The notes beneath the pieces were generated by a model, which saw nothing but the letters and a program-made list of their open reading frames with translations, ran no database searches and was not told the DNA's origin. From Spongiimicrobium salis (GTDB taxonomy: Bacteria; Bacteroidota; Bacteroidia; Flavobacteriales; Flavobacteriaceae), in NCBI RefSeq assembly GCF_043678055.1, contig NZ_JBHEQA010000002.1:1-64000 (forward strand): 64,000 nucleotides of DNA, given 5' to 3'. The position numbers and the translations under genes were made by a program. Below, piece after piece: positions 16,764-24,533 of the stretch; position 1 is the first letter of the stretch, and every line of letters begins with the position of its first letter.

Positions 16764-17222
16764 TTAATCTGTTTTTAATTGTTTGGCTATACTATCGCAG
16801 GCAATATCGATCATATGGAAAACTTTTTCGAAACCTTCATCCTGATCATAATAAGGATCAGGAACCTCTGTAATGCCAAGAGCGGTAACTTCCAATAGTA
16901 GTTTTACCTTTTCAATATCGCCTTTGTCTTTTGCCAAGGTAAGGATATTGTGGTAATTACTCCTGTCCATGGCATAGATGATATCAAAATTATTAAAATC
17001 TTCTTGGCTAAATTGTCTACAACGTTGTTTTGAAATATCTATACCATAACGCTTGGCCACAGCTATGGACCTATGATCGGGAGCTTTTCCGATATGATAG
17101 CCAGCCGTACCGGCCGAATCTACTTCAATATCTTCAGGGTCTACCTTACTACTAAGAATACCTTCTGCTAATGGAGACCTACAGATGTTTCCTAGGCATA
17201 CCATTAGTATCTTGGTGCTCAT
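16764..17222 (-). CDS. Low-molecular-weight protein tyrosine phosphatase
   Basis: A 152-aa phosphatase with the P-loop C(X)5R as CLGNICRS (Cys9, Arg15) right at the N-terminus and the general-acid Asp in VPDPYYDQDEGFEKVF near residue 118. Length and layout are typical. Substrates of such enzymes include phosphotyrosine proteins of capsule export, but no kinase or export gene is nearby. It starts 10 nt after dnaA ends, so the two may share a transcript, an arrangement common in Flavobacteriaceae. Confidence 0.93.
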   Translation of the reverse strand: MSTKILMVCLGNICRSPLAEGILSSKVDPEDIEVDSAGTAGYHIGKAPDHRSIAVAKRYGIDISKQRCRQFSQEDFNNFDIIYAMDRSNYHNILTLAKDKGDIEKVKLLLEVTALGITEVPDPYYDQDEGFEKVFHMIDIACDSIAKQLKTD

Positions 17223-17232
17223 TGCGTATAAA

Positions 17233-18657
17233 TTAAGAGAATTTCTTGGTCAGATCATCGATATACTTTCGGAACTGCTTATCGGTCTCTGCCAAATTAT
17301 CGACCGTCTTACAGGCATGTAATACCGTGGCATGGTCTCTTTTTCCAATTTGGGAACCAATACTGGCCAAAGATGCCTTTGTGAATTTTTTAGCAAAGAA
17401 CATCGCCAATTGACGGGCTTGGACAATATGTCTTTTACGGGTTTTGGATTGTAAGGTCGCTACATCCATTTCAAAATAATCGGAAACTACTTTCTGAATA
17501 TAGTCAATGGAAACTTCACGTTTTGTGTTCTTTACAAATTTCTCTACCACAGTTTGCGCCAATTCTAAAGTCACTTCCTTTTTGTTGAATGAAGATTGCG
17601 CAATTAATGAAATGATGGCGCCTTCCAATTCGCGAATATTGGTTTTAATGTGTTTGGCGACATAATCCACAATATCATCGGGCATTTCAACACCATCCCG
17701 ATACAATTTGTTCTTTAAGATGGAGATACGGGTTTCATAATCCGGATTTTGAAGTTCAGCAGACAATCCCCATTTGAAACGGGACAATAAGCGTTGTTCA
17801 ATATCCTGCATGTCTACCGGAGCTTTGTCCGAAGTTAAAATGACTTGCTTGCCATTTTGGTGCAAGTGATTAAAAATGTGAAAGAAAACATCCTGGGTGC
17901 CCGACTTACCAGATAAAAATTGTACATCATCAATAATCAGCACATCGATTAATTGATAAAAGTGAATGAAATCGTTTCTGGTATTTTTCTTGACAGATTC
18001 AATATACTGCTGCGTAAATTTTTCCGCAGAAATGTAGAGTACCGTGCGCTCCGGATATTTATCCTTAATCTCTACACCTATGGCATGGGCCAAATGGGTT
18101 TTTCCAAGACCTACCCCTCCAAAAATCAACAAAGGATTAAAGGAAGTGCCTCCAGGTTTATTGGCTACAGCCATTCCTGCCGATCTGGCCAACCTATTGG
18201 AATCCCCTTCCAAGAAGTTGTCAAAATTATAATTGGGATTCAATTGTGATTCAATCTTTATATTTCGAATACCCGGAATCACAAAAGGATTTTTTAACTG
18301 AGGGTTCTTGGATTTAATAGGAACATCCAATTCTTGGGGTGCCATTGTTGCTCTATTGGAACTTGGGATTTTTTCGGTGAACGGCTCACGATTTCCGTAA
18401 GTGTTCTCCATTTTTATAATGTACACCAACTTGGCATAATCGCCCAGCTCTTTGGTCAGAGCAACTTTTAATAATTTTACATAATGCTCTTCGAGCCACT
18501 CATAAAAAAATTTACTTGGAACTTGAATGCTAAGCGCGTTATCTGATAACTTAATTGGCTTGATAGGCTCAAACCATGTTTTGAATGCCTGCGGTTGGAT
18601 ATTATCCTTGATAAAGTCCAAACAATTGTTCCATACGGAATTGGCAGTAACACTCAT
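17233..18657 (-). CDS. dnaA: Chromosomal replication initiator protein DnaA
   Basis: A 474-aa initiator that binds DnaA boxes at the origin and opens the duplex. Domain I is at the N-terminus (WNNCLDFIKDNIQPQAFKTWF), the AAA+ domain has Walker A GGVGLGKTHLA and Walker B LIIDDVQF, and domain IV carries the DNA-binding signature KRDHATVLHACKTV near the C-terminus. Length is normal. dnaN is not adjacent. I looked for TTATNCACA boxes in the 211-bp spacer upstream and found none. Confidence 0.98.
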   Translation of the reverse strand: MSVTANSVWNNCLDFIKDNIQPQAFKTWFEPIKPIKLSDNALSIQVPSKFFYEWLEEHYVKLLKVALTKELGDYAKLVYIIKMENTYGNREPFTEKIPSSNRATMAPQELDVPIKSKNPQLKNPFVIPGIRNIKIESQLNPNYNFDNFLEGDSNRLARSAGMAVANKPGGTSFNPLLIFGGVGLGKTHLAHAIGVEIKDKYPERTVLYISAEKFTQQYIESVKKNTRNDFIHFYQLIDVLIIDDVQFLSGKSGTQDVFFHIFNHLHQNGKQVILTSDKAPVDMQDIEQRLLSRFKWGLSAELQNPDYETRISILKNKLYRDGVEMPDDIVDYVAKHIKTNIRELEGAIISLIAQSSFNKKEVTLELAQTVVEKFVKNTKREVSIDYIQKVVSDYFEMDVATLQSKTRKRHIVQARQLAMFFAKKFTKASLASIGSQIGKRDHATVLHACKTVDNLAETDKQFRKYIDDLTKKFS

Positions 18658-18823
18658 GCTTATGTTAAAATATTATAGTTTGTTAGTGAATAAGGCTCGT
18701 TGGTTAATCAAAATACTGGTTCGTTGAACCATATGTTTGTGGGGGCAAATATGTGAACAAAAAAACTAAAAAAAAAATCATTTGGCATTGAATTTTTCAT
18801 TTTTTTTTCTCATGCCTAGCCAG

Positions 18824-18831
18824 TACTTTTG
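18824..18831 (+). promoter_or_regulatory. Promoter -7 box for the 18.87 kb thioesterase
   Basis: TACTTTTG at 18824-18831 matches TAnnTTTG, 37 nt before the ATG. The spacer between it and dnaA is very A/T rich with long A and T tracts. Confidence 0.5.
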
Positions 18832-18868
18832 AGAACTTTTTAAATATATAATTTTTACTTGATAAAAT

Positions 18869-19267
18869 ATGGTTTTTCATGAAATTTCTTTTAGGGTACG
18901 CTATTCGGAAACGGATCAAATGGGAGTTGTTTACCATGGAAATTATGCGCAATACTTGGAGATGGGACGCGTTGAGTGGTTAAGGTCTTATGGAATTTCC
19001 TACAAAGAGATGGAAGAAAACGGAATTATGTTACCCGTGATTTCCTTGGCGTTGAAATTTAAAAAATCAGCATTATATGACGATCTGATAACCGTGGTCA
19101 CCAAGTTAAAAAAAAGGCCTTCGGTAAAGATCGAATTTGATTATGAAATTCGGAATGAATCCAACGAAATTTTGGTGGAAGCAAATACCGTTCTCGCATT
19201 CATGGATATGAAAACAAAAAGACCGGTAAAATGCCCCGATTATGTTCTCGATAAAATTGAAATCTAA
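18869..19267 (+). CDS. YbgC/FadM-type acyl-CoA thioesterase
   Basis: A 132-aa 4-hydroxybenzoyl-CoA thioesterase family protein. The signature RYSETDQMGVVYHGNYAQYLEMGRVEWLR (read in parts: YSETDQMGVVYHGNY with the catalytic Asp, then MGRVEWLR) is near the N-terminus. It hydrolyses an acyl-CoA, with the exact chain unknown. It is divergent from dnaA and ends 6 nt before the convergent yigZ stop codon, with no terminator in between. Confidence 0.92.
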   Translation: MVFHEISFRVRYSETDQMGVVYHGNYAQYLEMGRVEWLRSYGISYKEMEENGIMLPVISLALKFKKSALYDDLITVVTKLKKRPSVKIEFDYEIRNESNEILVEANTVLAFMDMKTKRPVKCPDYVLDKIEI

Positions 19268-19273
19268 GGATAC

Positions 19274-19885
19274 CTATATTTCCTGAATTTTTACATTCTG
19301 CATTTTTCCAAAAATTGTTGCTATGGTATCGACTTTTGATTTTCTAATAGCAATCTCATACCTACATTCGGTATCCAATTGCTGTGCAATAATATTGATC
19401 TGATGTTGTTTAATAGCGCGCATCACAACATTCATAGAGGCATAATCAAAGAAAAGCACAAAGTGCTGTTGTACGATTTTTTCAATAATAGGGCTGGCTT
19501 CCAAGGTCATTTGTGCGGTAGTTCTATAGGCACTGATTAAGCCCCCGACGCCTAATTTAGTTCCTCCAAAAACACGGGCAACGGCAACTAATACGTTGGT
19601 TACTCCAAAGGATTGTAACTGCCCATATATAGGCATTCCTGCACTATTGTTGGGTTCTCCATCATCATTTGCCCTATATCTTATGCGGTCGGTGCCCAAC
19701 TGCCAGGCATAGCATACGTGATTGGCGGTATGATGTTTTTTTTTAAGAGACTCGATAAGGGGTTTTACCTCGTCTTCATTTTGTATGGGAAAACTATAGC
19801 CGTAGAATTTACTTTTCTTTTCTTTAAAGAGCACTTCTTCTTTTAATGAAGTGGCTATGGTTTTATAGGTATCTTCCATTTGCAT
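19274..19885 (-). CDS. YigZ/IMPACT family protein
   Basis: A 203-aa protein of the UPF0029/IMPACT family. The block KKHHTANHVCYAW then RANDDGEPNNSAGMPIYGQL is the family signature, followed by the C-terminal DUF1949-like ferredoxin fold. The bacterial role is unclear; the eukaryotic relative regulates GCN2. The ATG at 19885 overlaps the stop codon of the EamA gene as TAATG; a second ATG at 19879 is equally possible. A start at 19939 would lie deep inside the previous gene. Confidence 0.88.
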   Translation of the reverse strand: MQMEDTYKTIATSLKEEVLFKEKKSKFYGYSFPIQNEDEVKPLIESLKKKHHTANHVCYAWQLGTDRIRYRANDDGEPNNSAGMPIYGQLQSFGVTNVLVAVARVFGGTKLGVGGLISAYRTTAQMTLEASPIIEKIVQQHFVLFFDYASMNVVMRAIKQHQINIIAQQLDTECRYEIAIRKSKVDTIATIFGKMQNVKIQEI

Positions 19886-20748
19886 TAAAATAAAGCTACT
19901 AAAAGAATACTGATCATGGCCAAGGCAATACCGCCCCAATTTTTAAGGCTTACTTTTTCCCGAAAAAGCACAATTCCCAATAAAGTAGAAAAGAGTACAA
20001 TGGCAACATTGTTTATCGTAAAAACAGAAGCGCTGTTCAAGCCTTCTTGTTGCAAGGCACGTAATAAGTAATAAATAGAAAAATAATTAGGGACCCCGAG
20101 AATAATTCCACCTAAAACGTTTTTAAAACGAATTTTCAATGGTGTTTTTATGGCTCTAAATAGGATGAACACGATTCCTATGACCGCCGCAGCGCCAAAG
20201 ACTGCAGAAGAAAATAAAGGTAGCTCGCTTTTTTTTACAAAAGTTTCTTCCATGTATTTTAAACTAATATCAATAAGTCCCGAACCTATAAATACAGCTG
20301 CGGTTAATAAGAGGGCATTTTTTCCCACCTGGATGGATTTTTCTTTGGCTGAAGCAAAATATACGGCAGCCAAGGCCAAAAGAATTCCAAGAATTTTTAA
20401 AGCGCTCAACGTTTCTTTATATAGGAATACGCCAAAAACTACAGGGATTACCAAAGACATTTTGGTGGCAACGGAGGCAGCAGATACTCCTATGCGCTGT
20501 GAGGCCATTGCCATGAGATTAAATACTAGGATAAACAATGTTCCAAGCGCCAAAGTTCCTAAAAACCAAGGTTTTTCGGGAATATCAGAAAAATGGAAGC
20601 TCTGATCATAGCTTAGTAAACCCACAGTACAGGCTACTACATAATTCGTGATGATGGCGTACAGTGTTTCAACTTTATAGGTGGCAAACAATTTAAAAAT
20701 AACAAAAATCAAACTTGAAAAGAGTACACTTAGTGCTAAATCGAGCAT
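19885..20748 (-). CDS. EamA/DMT-family transporter
   Basis: A 287-aa membrane protein with about ten hydrophobic segments in two halves, the 5+5 pattern of the drug/metabolite transporter superfamily. The C-terminal half has SASVFTINNVAIVLFSTLLGI and LFREKVSLKNWGGIALAMISIL, the usual repeat end. Substrate unknown. It starts 1 nt after the HAD gene stop and overlaps yigZ, so ribD, HAD, EamA and yigZ form one operon. Confidence 0.88.
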   Translation of the reverse strand: MLDLALSVLFSSLIFVIFKLFATYKVETLYAIITNYVVACTVGLLSYDQSFHFSDIPEKPWFLGTLALGTLFILVFNLMAMASQRIGVSAASVATKMSLVIPVVFGVFLYKETLSALKILGILLALAAVYFASAKEKSIQVGKNALLLTAAVFIGSGLIDISLKYMEETFVKKSELPLFSSAVFGAAAVIGIVFILFRAIKTPLKIRFKNVLGGIILGVPNYFSIYYLLRALQQEGLNSASVFTINNVAIVLFSTLLGIVLFREKVSLKNWGGIALAMISILLVALF

Positions 20749-20749
20749 A

Positions 20750-21352
20750 TTATAATTTTGATTTTAATTCAATGATATCTTCGTGTCCCACTGCTAAATT
20801 CCATGTTTTGATGCCCAACTTTGCCGCTGCATCCGTGTTTTCTTTGGTGTCGTCAACAAAAAAAGTTTCCTGGGCCAGTAATTGATTCTCACGTAAGACA
20901 AATTCATAGATGGACGCGTCGGGTTTTCTGTAATGAATTTCATGGGATAAATAAAATTGCTCAAAACAATGCTTAAATCGCTCAAAACGCTTTTCGGTCA
21001 TATTTTCAATGACTTTTTCAATATGTAAGGCATTGGTATTGCTCAATAAAAAAAGACGATATTGTTTCTCTTTTGCCAATTGCTCAATATAGGTCAGCCG
21101 ATATTCAGGAAACATTAAGATAATGGCATTCCATGCGTAGCGCAACGCCTTTCGATTTGCTTTGGGAAACTGATTTTCCATCTCTTGGAGAAAGGTATCG
21201 GATGATATGCGCCCTTTTTCATACGTATTCAGAATATGCTGCAATTGCGGCGTTATCCCAGTAAAACCAAAAGGGGTCATTTCCCTAGCCGTGGCTGCTT
21301 TGTCCAAATCAATAAAAATGTCTCCAAAATCAAAAACAATATTTTTAATCAT
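20750..21352 (-). CDS. HAD-superfamily hydrolase, YihX-like
   Basis: A 200-aa haloacid dehalogenase-like phosphatase. Motif I is NIVFDFGDIFIDLD, where the nucleophile Asp8 is present but the second Asp of DxD is Gly, as in the YihX group (FDLGN). Motif II is LFLLSNTN, the Lys of motif III is in HYRKPDASIYEFVL, and motif IV is FFVDDTKENTDAA. It probably removes phosphate from a small molecule. It overlaps the end of ribD by 8 nt, so it could serve the missing dephosphorylation step of riboflavin synthesis, but that is only a guess from position. Confidence 0.88.
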   Translation of the reverse strand: MIKNIVFDFGDIFIDLDKAATAREMTPFGFTGITPQLQHILNTYEKGRISSDTFLQEMENQFPKANRKALRYAWNAIILMFPEYRLTYIEQLAKEKQYRLFLLSNTNALHIEKVIENMTEKRFERFKHCFEQFYLSHEIHYRKPDASIYEFVLRENQLLAQETFFVDDTKENTDAAAKLGIKTWNLAVGHEDIIELKSKL

Positions 21353-22424
21353 TGTGGTAAATTTTTAAGGTATCGGAAGCAATTTTTGTGATGGTGCTCT
21401 TACTCGAGGGCAATAGTGGAGCTTTAATACCGGCCTTGAACAAAGTGGGGCCGGTAAATACCCTTGCCTCGTCCCATAAGTTGGCATCAATAAAAGTTTG
21501 TAGCGTTCGCGCCCCTCCTTCAATAATAAAACTTAGTAACTGATGTTGGTGTAGGACAGCACAGATCTGTTCCGCAATATTTTTAGAAAAATCAATAGGC
21601 TCATACTGTATCCCTGTTTGAAACAAATGGGCCTCTGATATTTCCGTGAAAACAATGGTTTTGACCGAATTGTCCATAAGGTGGAAGTGCTCTGGAATTT
21701 TCAGCTGCCTATCCAATACGATACGCACTGGGGATGCTCCCGCCCAAAGACGTGTATTTAAACGGGGATTATCTTCTAGAACAGTCTGGGTGCCCACCAG
21801 AATTCCTTGTTCCTGACTGCGCCATTGGTGTACCAATTGTTTTGAATAGGTATTGGTGATCCAGTAGGGTTCGGGCTGTTCTTTGCGCCAATTTTTTTTG
21901 GGAGCAATAAATCCATCGGCGGTTTCTGCCCATTTAAGAATAATAAGCGGACGCTTTTTTTCATGAAAAGTAAGGAATCTTTTATGGTGCTTTTTACAAA
22001 GATCTTCCAATACTCCATATACGACTTCTAGCCCGGCCTCCTGCAATTTTTGAATTCCCTTTCCTGCTACTTTCTCATGCGGATCTTTACAACCAATGAC
22101 TACTTTGGGGATTTGTTTTGCAATGATCATATCGGCACAGGGAGGTGTTTTTCCATAATGGGAACAGGGTTCCAAACTTACGTATAGGGTGGCCTCCTTT
22201 AACAGGCTTTTGTTTTCTACCGAAGCTATGGCATTCACTTCGGCATGGGCTCCGCCATAGGGACTGGTGTAGCCCTCTCCAATGATTTTTCCATTATGGA
22301 CTACAATACTGCCAACCATTGGATTGGGAAAAGTAGTGCCCAGTCCATTTTTAGCGGTTTGAACACAGCGGGCCATGTAGTATTCATGAGAAATATCTGC
22401 TTTATTTTTTGCCGTAGTTGTCAT
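21345..22424 (-). CDS. ribD: Bifunctional riboflavin deaminase-reductase RibD
   Basis: A 359-aa enzyme for two riboflavin steps: deamination of the pyrimidine and NADPH reduction of its ribose. The N-terminal deaminase domain has the zinc ligands in GGAHAEVNAI and SLEPCSHYGKTPPCADMII. The C-terminal reductase domain includes PLIILKWAETADGFIAP and FIIEGGARTLQTFID. Length is normal. It heads the operon with the HAD phosphatase, EamA transporter and yigZ; other rib genes are not in the window. Confidence 0.96.
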   Translation of the reverse strand: MTTTAKNKADISHEYYMARCVQTAKNGLGTTFPNPMVGSIVVHNGKIIGEGYTSPYGGAHAEVNAIASVENKSLLKEATLYVSLEPCSHYGKTPPCADMIIAKQIPKVVIGCKDPHEKVAGKGIQKLQEAGLEVVYGVLEDLCKKHHKRFLTFHEKKRPLIILKWAETADGFIAPKKNWRKEQPEPYWITNTYSKQLVHQWRSQEQGILVGTQTVLEDNPRLNTRLWAGASPVRIVLDRQLKIPEHFHLMDNSVKTIVFTEISEAHLFQTGIQYEPIDFSKNIAEQICAVLHQHQLLSFIIEGGARTLQTFIDANLWDEARVFTGPTLFKAGIKAPLLPSSKSTITKIASDTLKIYHND

Positions 22425-22493
22425 TTCATTGAAGTCAATTTTTTACAAGCATCTAATTTTATGTTTATATGCTTTTCCTGTATCTTCACTCCG

Positions 22494-22501
22494 CAAAAAT
22501 A
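22494..22501 (-). promoter_or_regulatory. Promoter -7 box of ribD
   Basis: Minus strand reads TATTTTTG, 69 nt before the ribD start. The leader is too short for an FMN riboswitch and none of its conserved sequence is seen. Confidence 0.45.
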
Positions 22502-22529
22502 GAACAATTAAAAAGATATTTTTTATCAA

Positions 22530-23015
22530 ATGCAGGACCTTGTCATACGTGAAATCAAACAAGAGGACAATGCAGCCGTGGCCAAGGTAATCCGCTCGGT
22601 TTTGTTAGAGATGGGCGTTCCTAAAATAGGGACAACCTATGCGGATACCGCTTTAGACCGTATGTATGAAACCTATGACGTTCCCGGAGCGAGTTTTTTT
22701 GTCCTTGAAATTTTAGGCGCTATTGCGGGTTGTGCGGGTGTCATTCAGTTAGAAAGATATGATGGAAAAGTATGTGAATTGCAAAAAATGTATTTTTTAA
22801 AGGAAGCAAGGGGAAGGGGACTAGGTGCCAAAATGATTGAAATCTGTTTGGAACGAGCAATTTCCTTGGGCTATGAAAAGTGTTATCTGGAAACAATGCC
22901 GTATATGGAAAATGCCCAAAACCTATACTTGAAAAACGGATTTCGCCCTATAGATGGCCCTATGGGAGATACCGGACATCACGCTTGTTCTGTGTGGATG
23001 CTCAAAGACTTGTAA
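22530..23015 (+). CDS. GNAT family N-acetyltransferase
   Basis: A 161-aa acetyltransferase with motif A as KEARGRGLGAKMIEICL (about residues 91-107), preceded by CELQKMYFL and followed by YLETMPYMENAQNLYLKNGFRPI. The substrate is not known. It is separated from prmC by one nucleotide, so it is translated in the same message and shares its expression. Confidence 0.87.
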   Translation: MQDLVIREIKQEDNAAVAKVIRSVLLEMGVPKIGTTYADTALDRMYETYDVPGASFFVLEILGAIAGCAGVIQLERYDGKVCELQKMYFLKEARGRGLGAKMIEICLERAISLGYEKCYLETMPYMENAQNLYLKNGFRPIDGPMGDTGHHACSVWMLKDL

Positions 23016-23016
23016 G

Positions 23017-23871
23017 ATGCTGTTAAAAGAAATCAAAAATATATTTCATACAGAATTAAAGACGCTTTATACAAAGGAGGAAATCACCAATTTCTTTTAT
23101 ATCCTTTTAGATCATTATCTGGGGTTGGAGTCCTTTATTTTGGCTTTGGAGCCTCAAAAAATAATTTCAAAAACAGAAGAGCAGCCTTTGTTTGAAGCAT
23201 TGACATTACTGAAGCAGGAACGACCCATTCAATATATTACAAATACTTCTTTTTTTTTCGACCTTAGGTTTTATGTAGATGACAATGTTTTAATACCGCG
23301 GCCCGAGACGGAAGAATTGGTGGAGTGGATTATTTCATCGGTTTCCGGAGGAGATGGGACTCCGATTAAAATATTGGATATAGGCACTGGAAGTGGCTGC
23401 ATAGCCCTGACTTTGGCCAAGCATTTGCCCCAGGCAAAAGTGTACGCCTTGGATGTATCGGAAGCAGCTTTGAATGTGGCGCGGAAGAATGCGGAATTGT
23501 TGAAGCTCGATATCCACCTTGTACAAGGCGATATTCTGAGCATGGACCGACTACCTGAACAGTTTGATATTATTGTTTCCAACCCTCCTTATGTACGGGA
23601 ATTGGAAAAAAAGGAAATCCGTAACAATGTAAAAGATCATGAACCCGCAAAAGCCCTTTTTGTACCAGATAACACTCCTCTGTTGTTCTATAAAAAAATA
23701 GGGGAACTGGCAGCCCAGTTTCTTACTAGGCGAGGAAGTCTCTATTTTGAAATCAATCAATATTTGGGAAAAGAAACCGGGGAGCTTTTGAAGCATCAAA
23801 ATTTTTTGGAAATTGAGGGGCGTAAGGATCATTTTGGAAATGATCGCATGTTGAAAGCGAAAAAAAGATAG
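23017..23871 (+). CDS. prmC: Release factor glutamine methyltransferase PrmC
   Basis: A 284-aa enzyme that methylates the glutamine of the GGQ motif in release factors RF1/RF2. It shows the SAM loop LDIGTGSGCIALTLA and the substrate motif IIVSNPPYVRELEKKEI (NPPY), with the typical helical N-terminal domain and IPRPETEELVEW. The ATG at 23017 directly follows the acetyltransferase stop; an earlier in-frame start at 22954 would overlap that gene by 62 nt. Confidence 0.96.
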   Translation: MLLKEIKNIFHTELKTLYTKEEITNFFYILLDHYLGLESFILALEPQKIISKTEEQPLFEALTLLKQERPIQYITNTSFFFDLRFYVDDNVLIPRPETEELVEWIISSVSGGDGTPIKILDIGTGSGCIALTLAKHLPQAKVYALDVSEAALNVARKNAELLKLDIHLVQGDILSMDRLPEQFDIIVSNPPYVRELEKKEIRNNVKDHEPAKALFVPDNTPLLFYKKIGELAAQFLTRRGSLYFEINQYLGKETGELLKHQNFLEIEGRKDHFGNDRMLKAKKR

Positions 23872-23892
23872 ACAAATAGTTAATAACACCTT

Positions 23893-24474
23893 ATGGAAAG
23901 TATTGTTGTATTTTGTGGAAGTAGTGATGGAAATGATGAAAAAGTGATGGAGCAAGCCTATCAATTGGGAAAAAACCTCGCCACAAGGGGGATTCATTTG
24001 GTATATGGTGCAGCAAAAATTGGGGTCATGGGCAAAGTTGCGCAAGGAGCTTTGGACCATGGAGGAACAGTACTAGGGGTCATTCCTGAATTTTTAAAAG
24101 TAAAAGAAGTTTTTCATAATGGTCTTACCGAGTTGATCGTAACTGATAATATGCATCAACGAAAATTGAAAATGCACGAAAGATCCGACGGTATTATGAT
24201 GTTGCCTGGAGGTTTTGGTACCCTGGAAGAGTTTTTTGAAATGTTAACATGGGCACAGCTGGGGCTACACCCGTATCCCATTGGTATATTGAATGTCAAT
24301 AGTTTTTACGATCCTTTAATGAATATGCTGAAGACTATGGTTGCGCAGGGCTTCGTAAAACAAGAAAATTATGACATGATTTTAATCGATGAGAGTATTG
24401 AGGGGCTACTATCAAAAATGGAAAGTTATCGTCCACTTCCCGTGCCCAAATGGATCAAGAAAGAACAAGTGTAG
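23893..24474 (+). CDS. LOG family nucleoside 5'-monophosphate phosphoribohydrolase
   Basis: A 193-aa protein of the LOG/TIGR00730 family. It has VVFCGSSDGND at the N-terminus, GLVYGAA-like (HLVYGAAKIGVMG) and the catalytic PGGFGTLEEFFE (near residue 105). Relatives release a base from a nucleoside monophosphate, including cytokinin precursors; in bacteria without plant hosts the role may be nucleotide salvage. It lies 21 nt after prmC and 59 nt before ligA. Confidence 0.92.
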   Translation: MESIVVFCGSSDGNDEKVMEQAYQLGKNLATRGIHLVYGAAKIGVMGKVAQGALDHGGTVLGVIPEFLKVKEVFHNGLTELIVTDNMHQRKLKMHERSDGIMMLPGGFGTLEEFFEMLTWAQLGLHPYPIGILNVNSFYDPLMNMLKTMVAQGFVKQENYDMILIDESIEGLLSKMESYRPLPVPKWIKKEQV

Positions 24475-24533
24475 CATAATAATAGGGAAGGCTGTTATAG
24501 GCTTCAACCCATAATTTGTACAAAAGAAATTTA

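Noticed and set aside
18658..18868. Possible replication origin next to dnaA
   Set aside because: No TTATNCACA-type DnaA boxes or iterons are visible; A/T tracts alone are not enough. A GC-skew plot of the whole chromosome would decide.
22425..22529. FMN riboswitch before ribD
   Set aside because: The spacer is only 105 nt and shared with a divergent gene; none of the conserved RFN element sequence is present.
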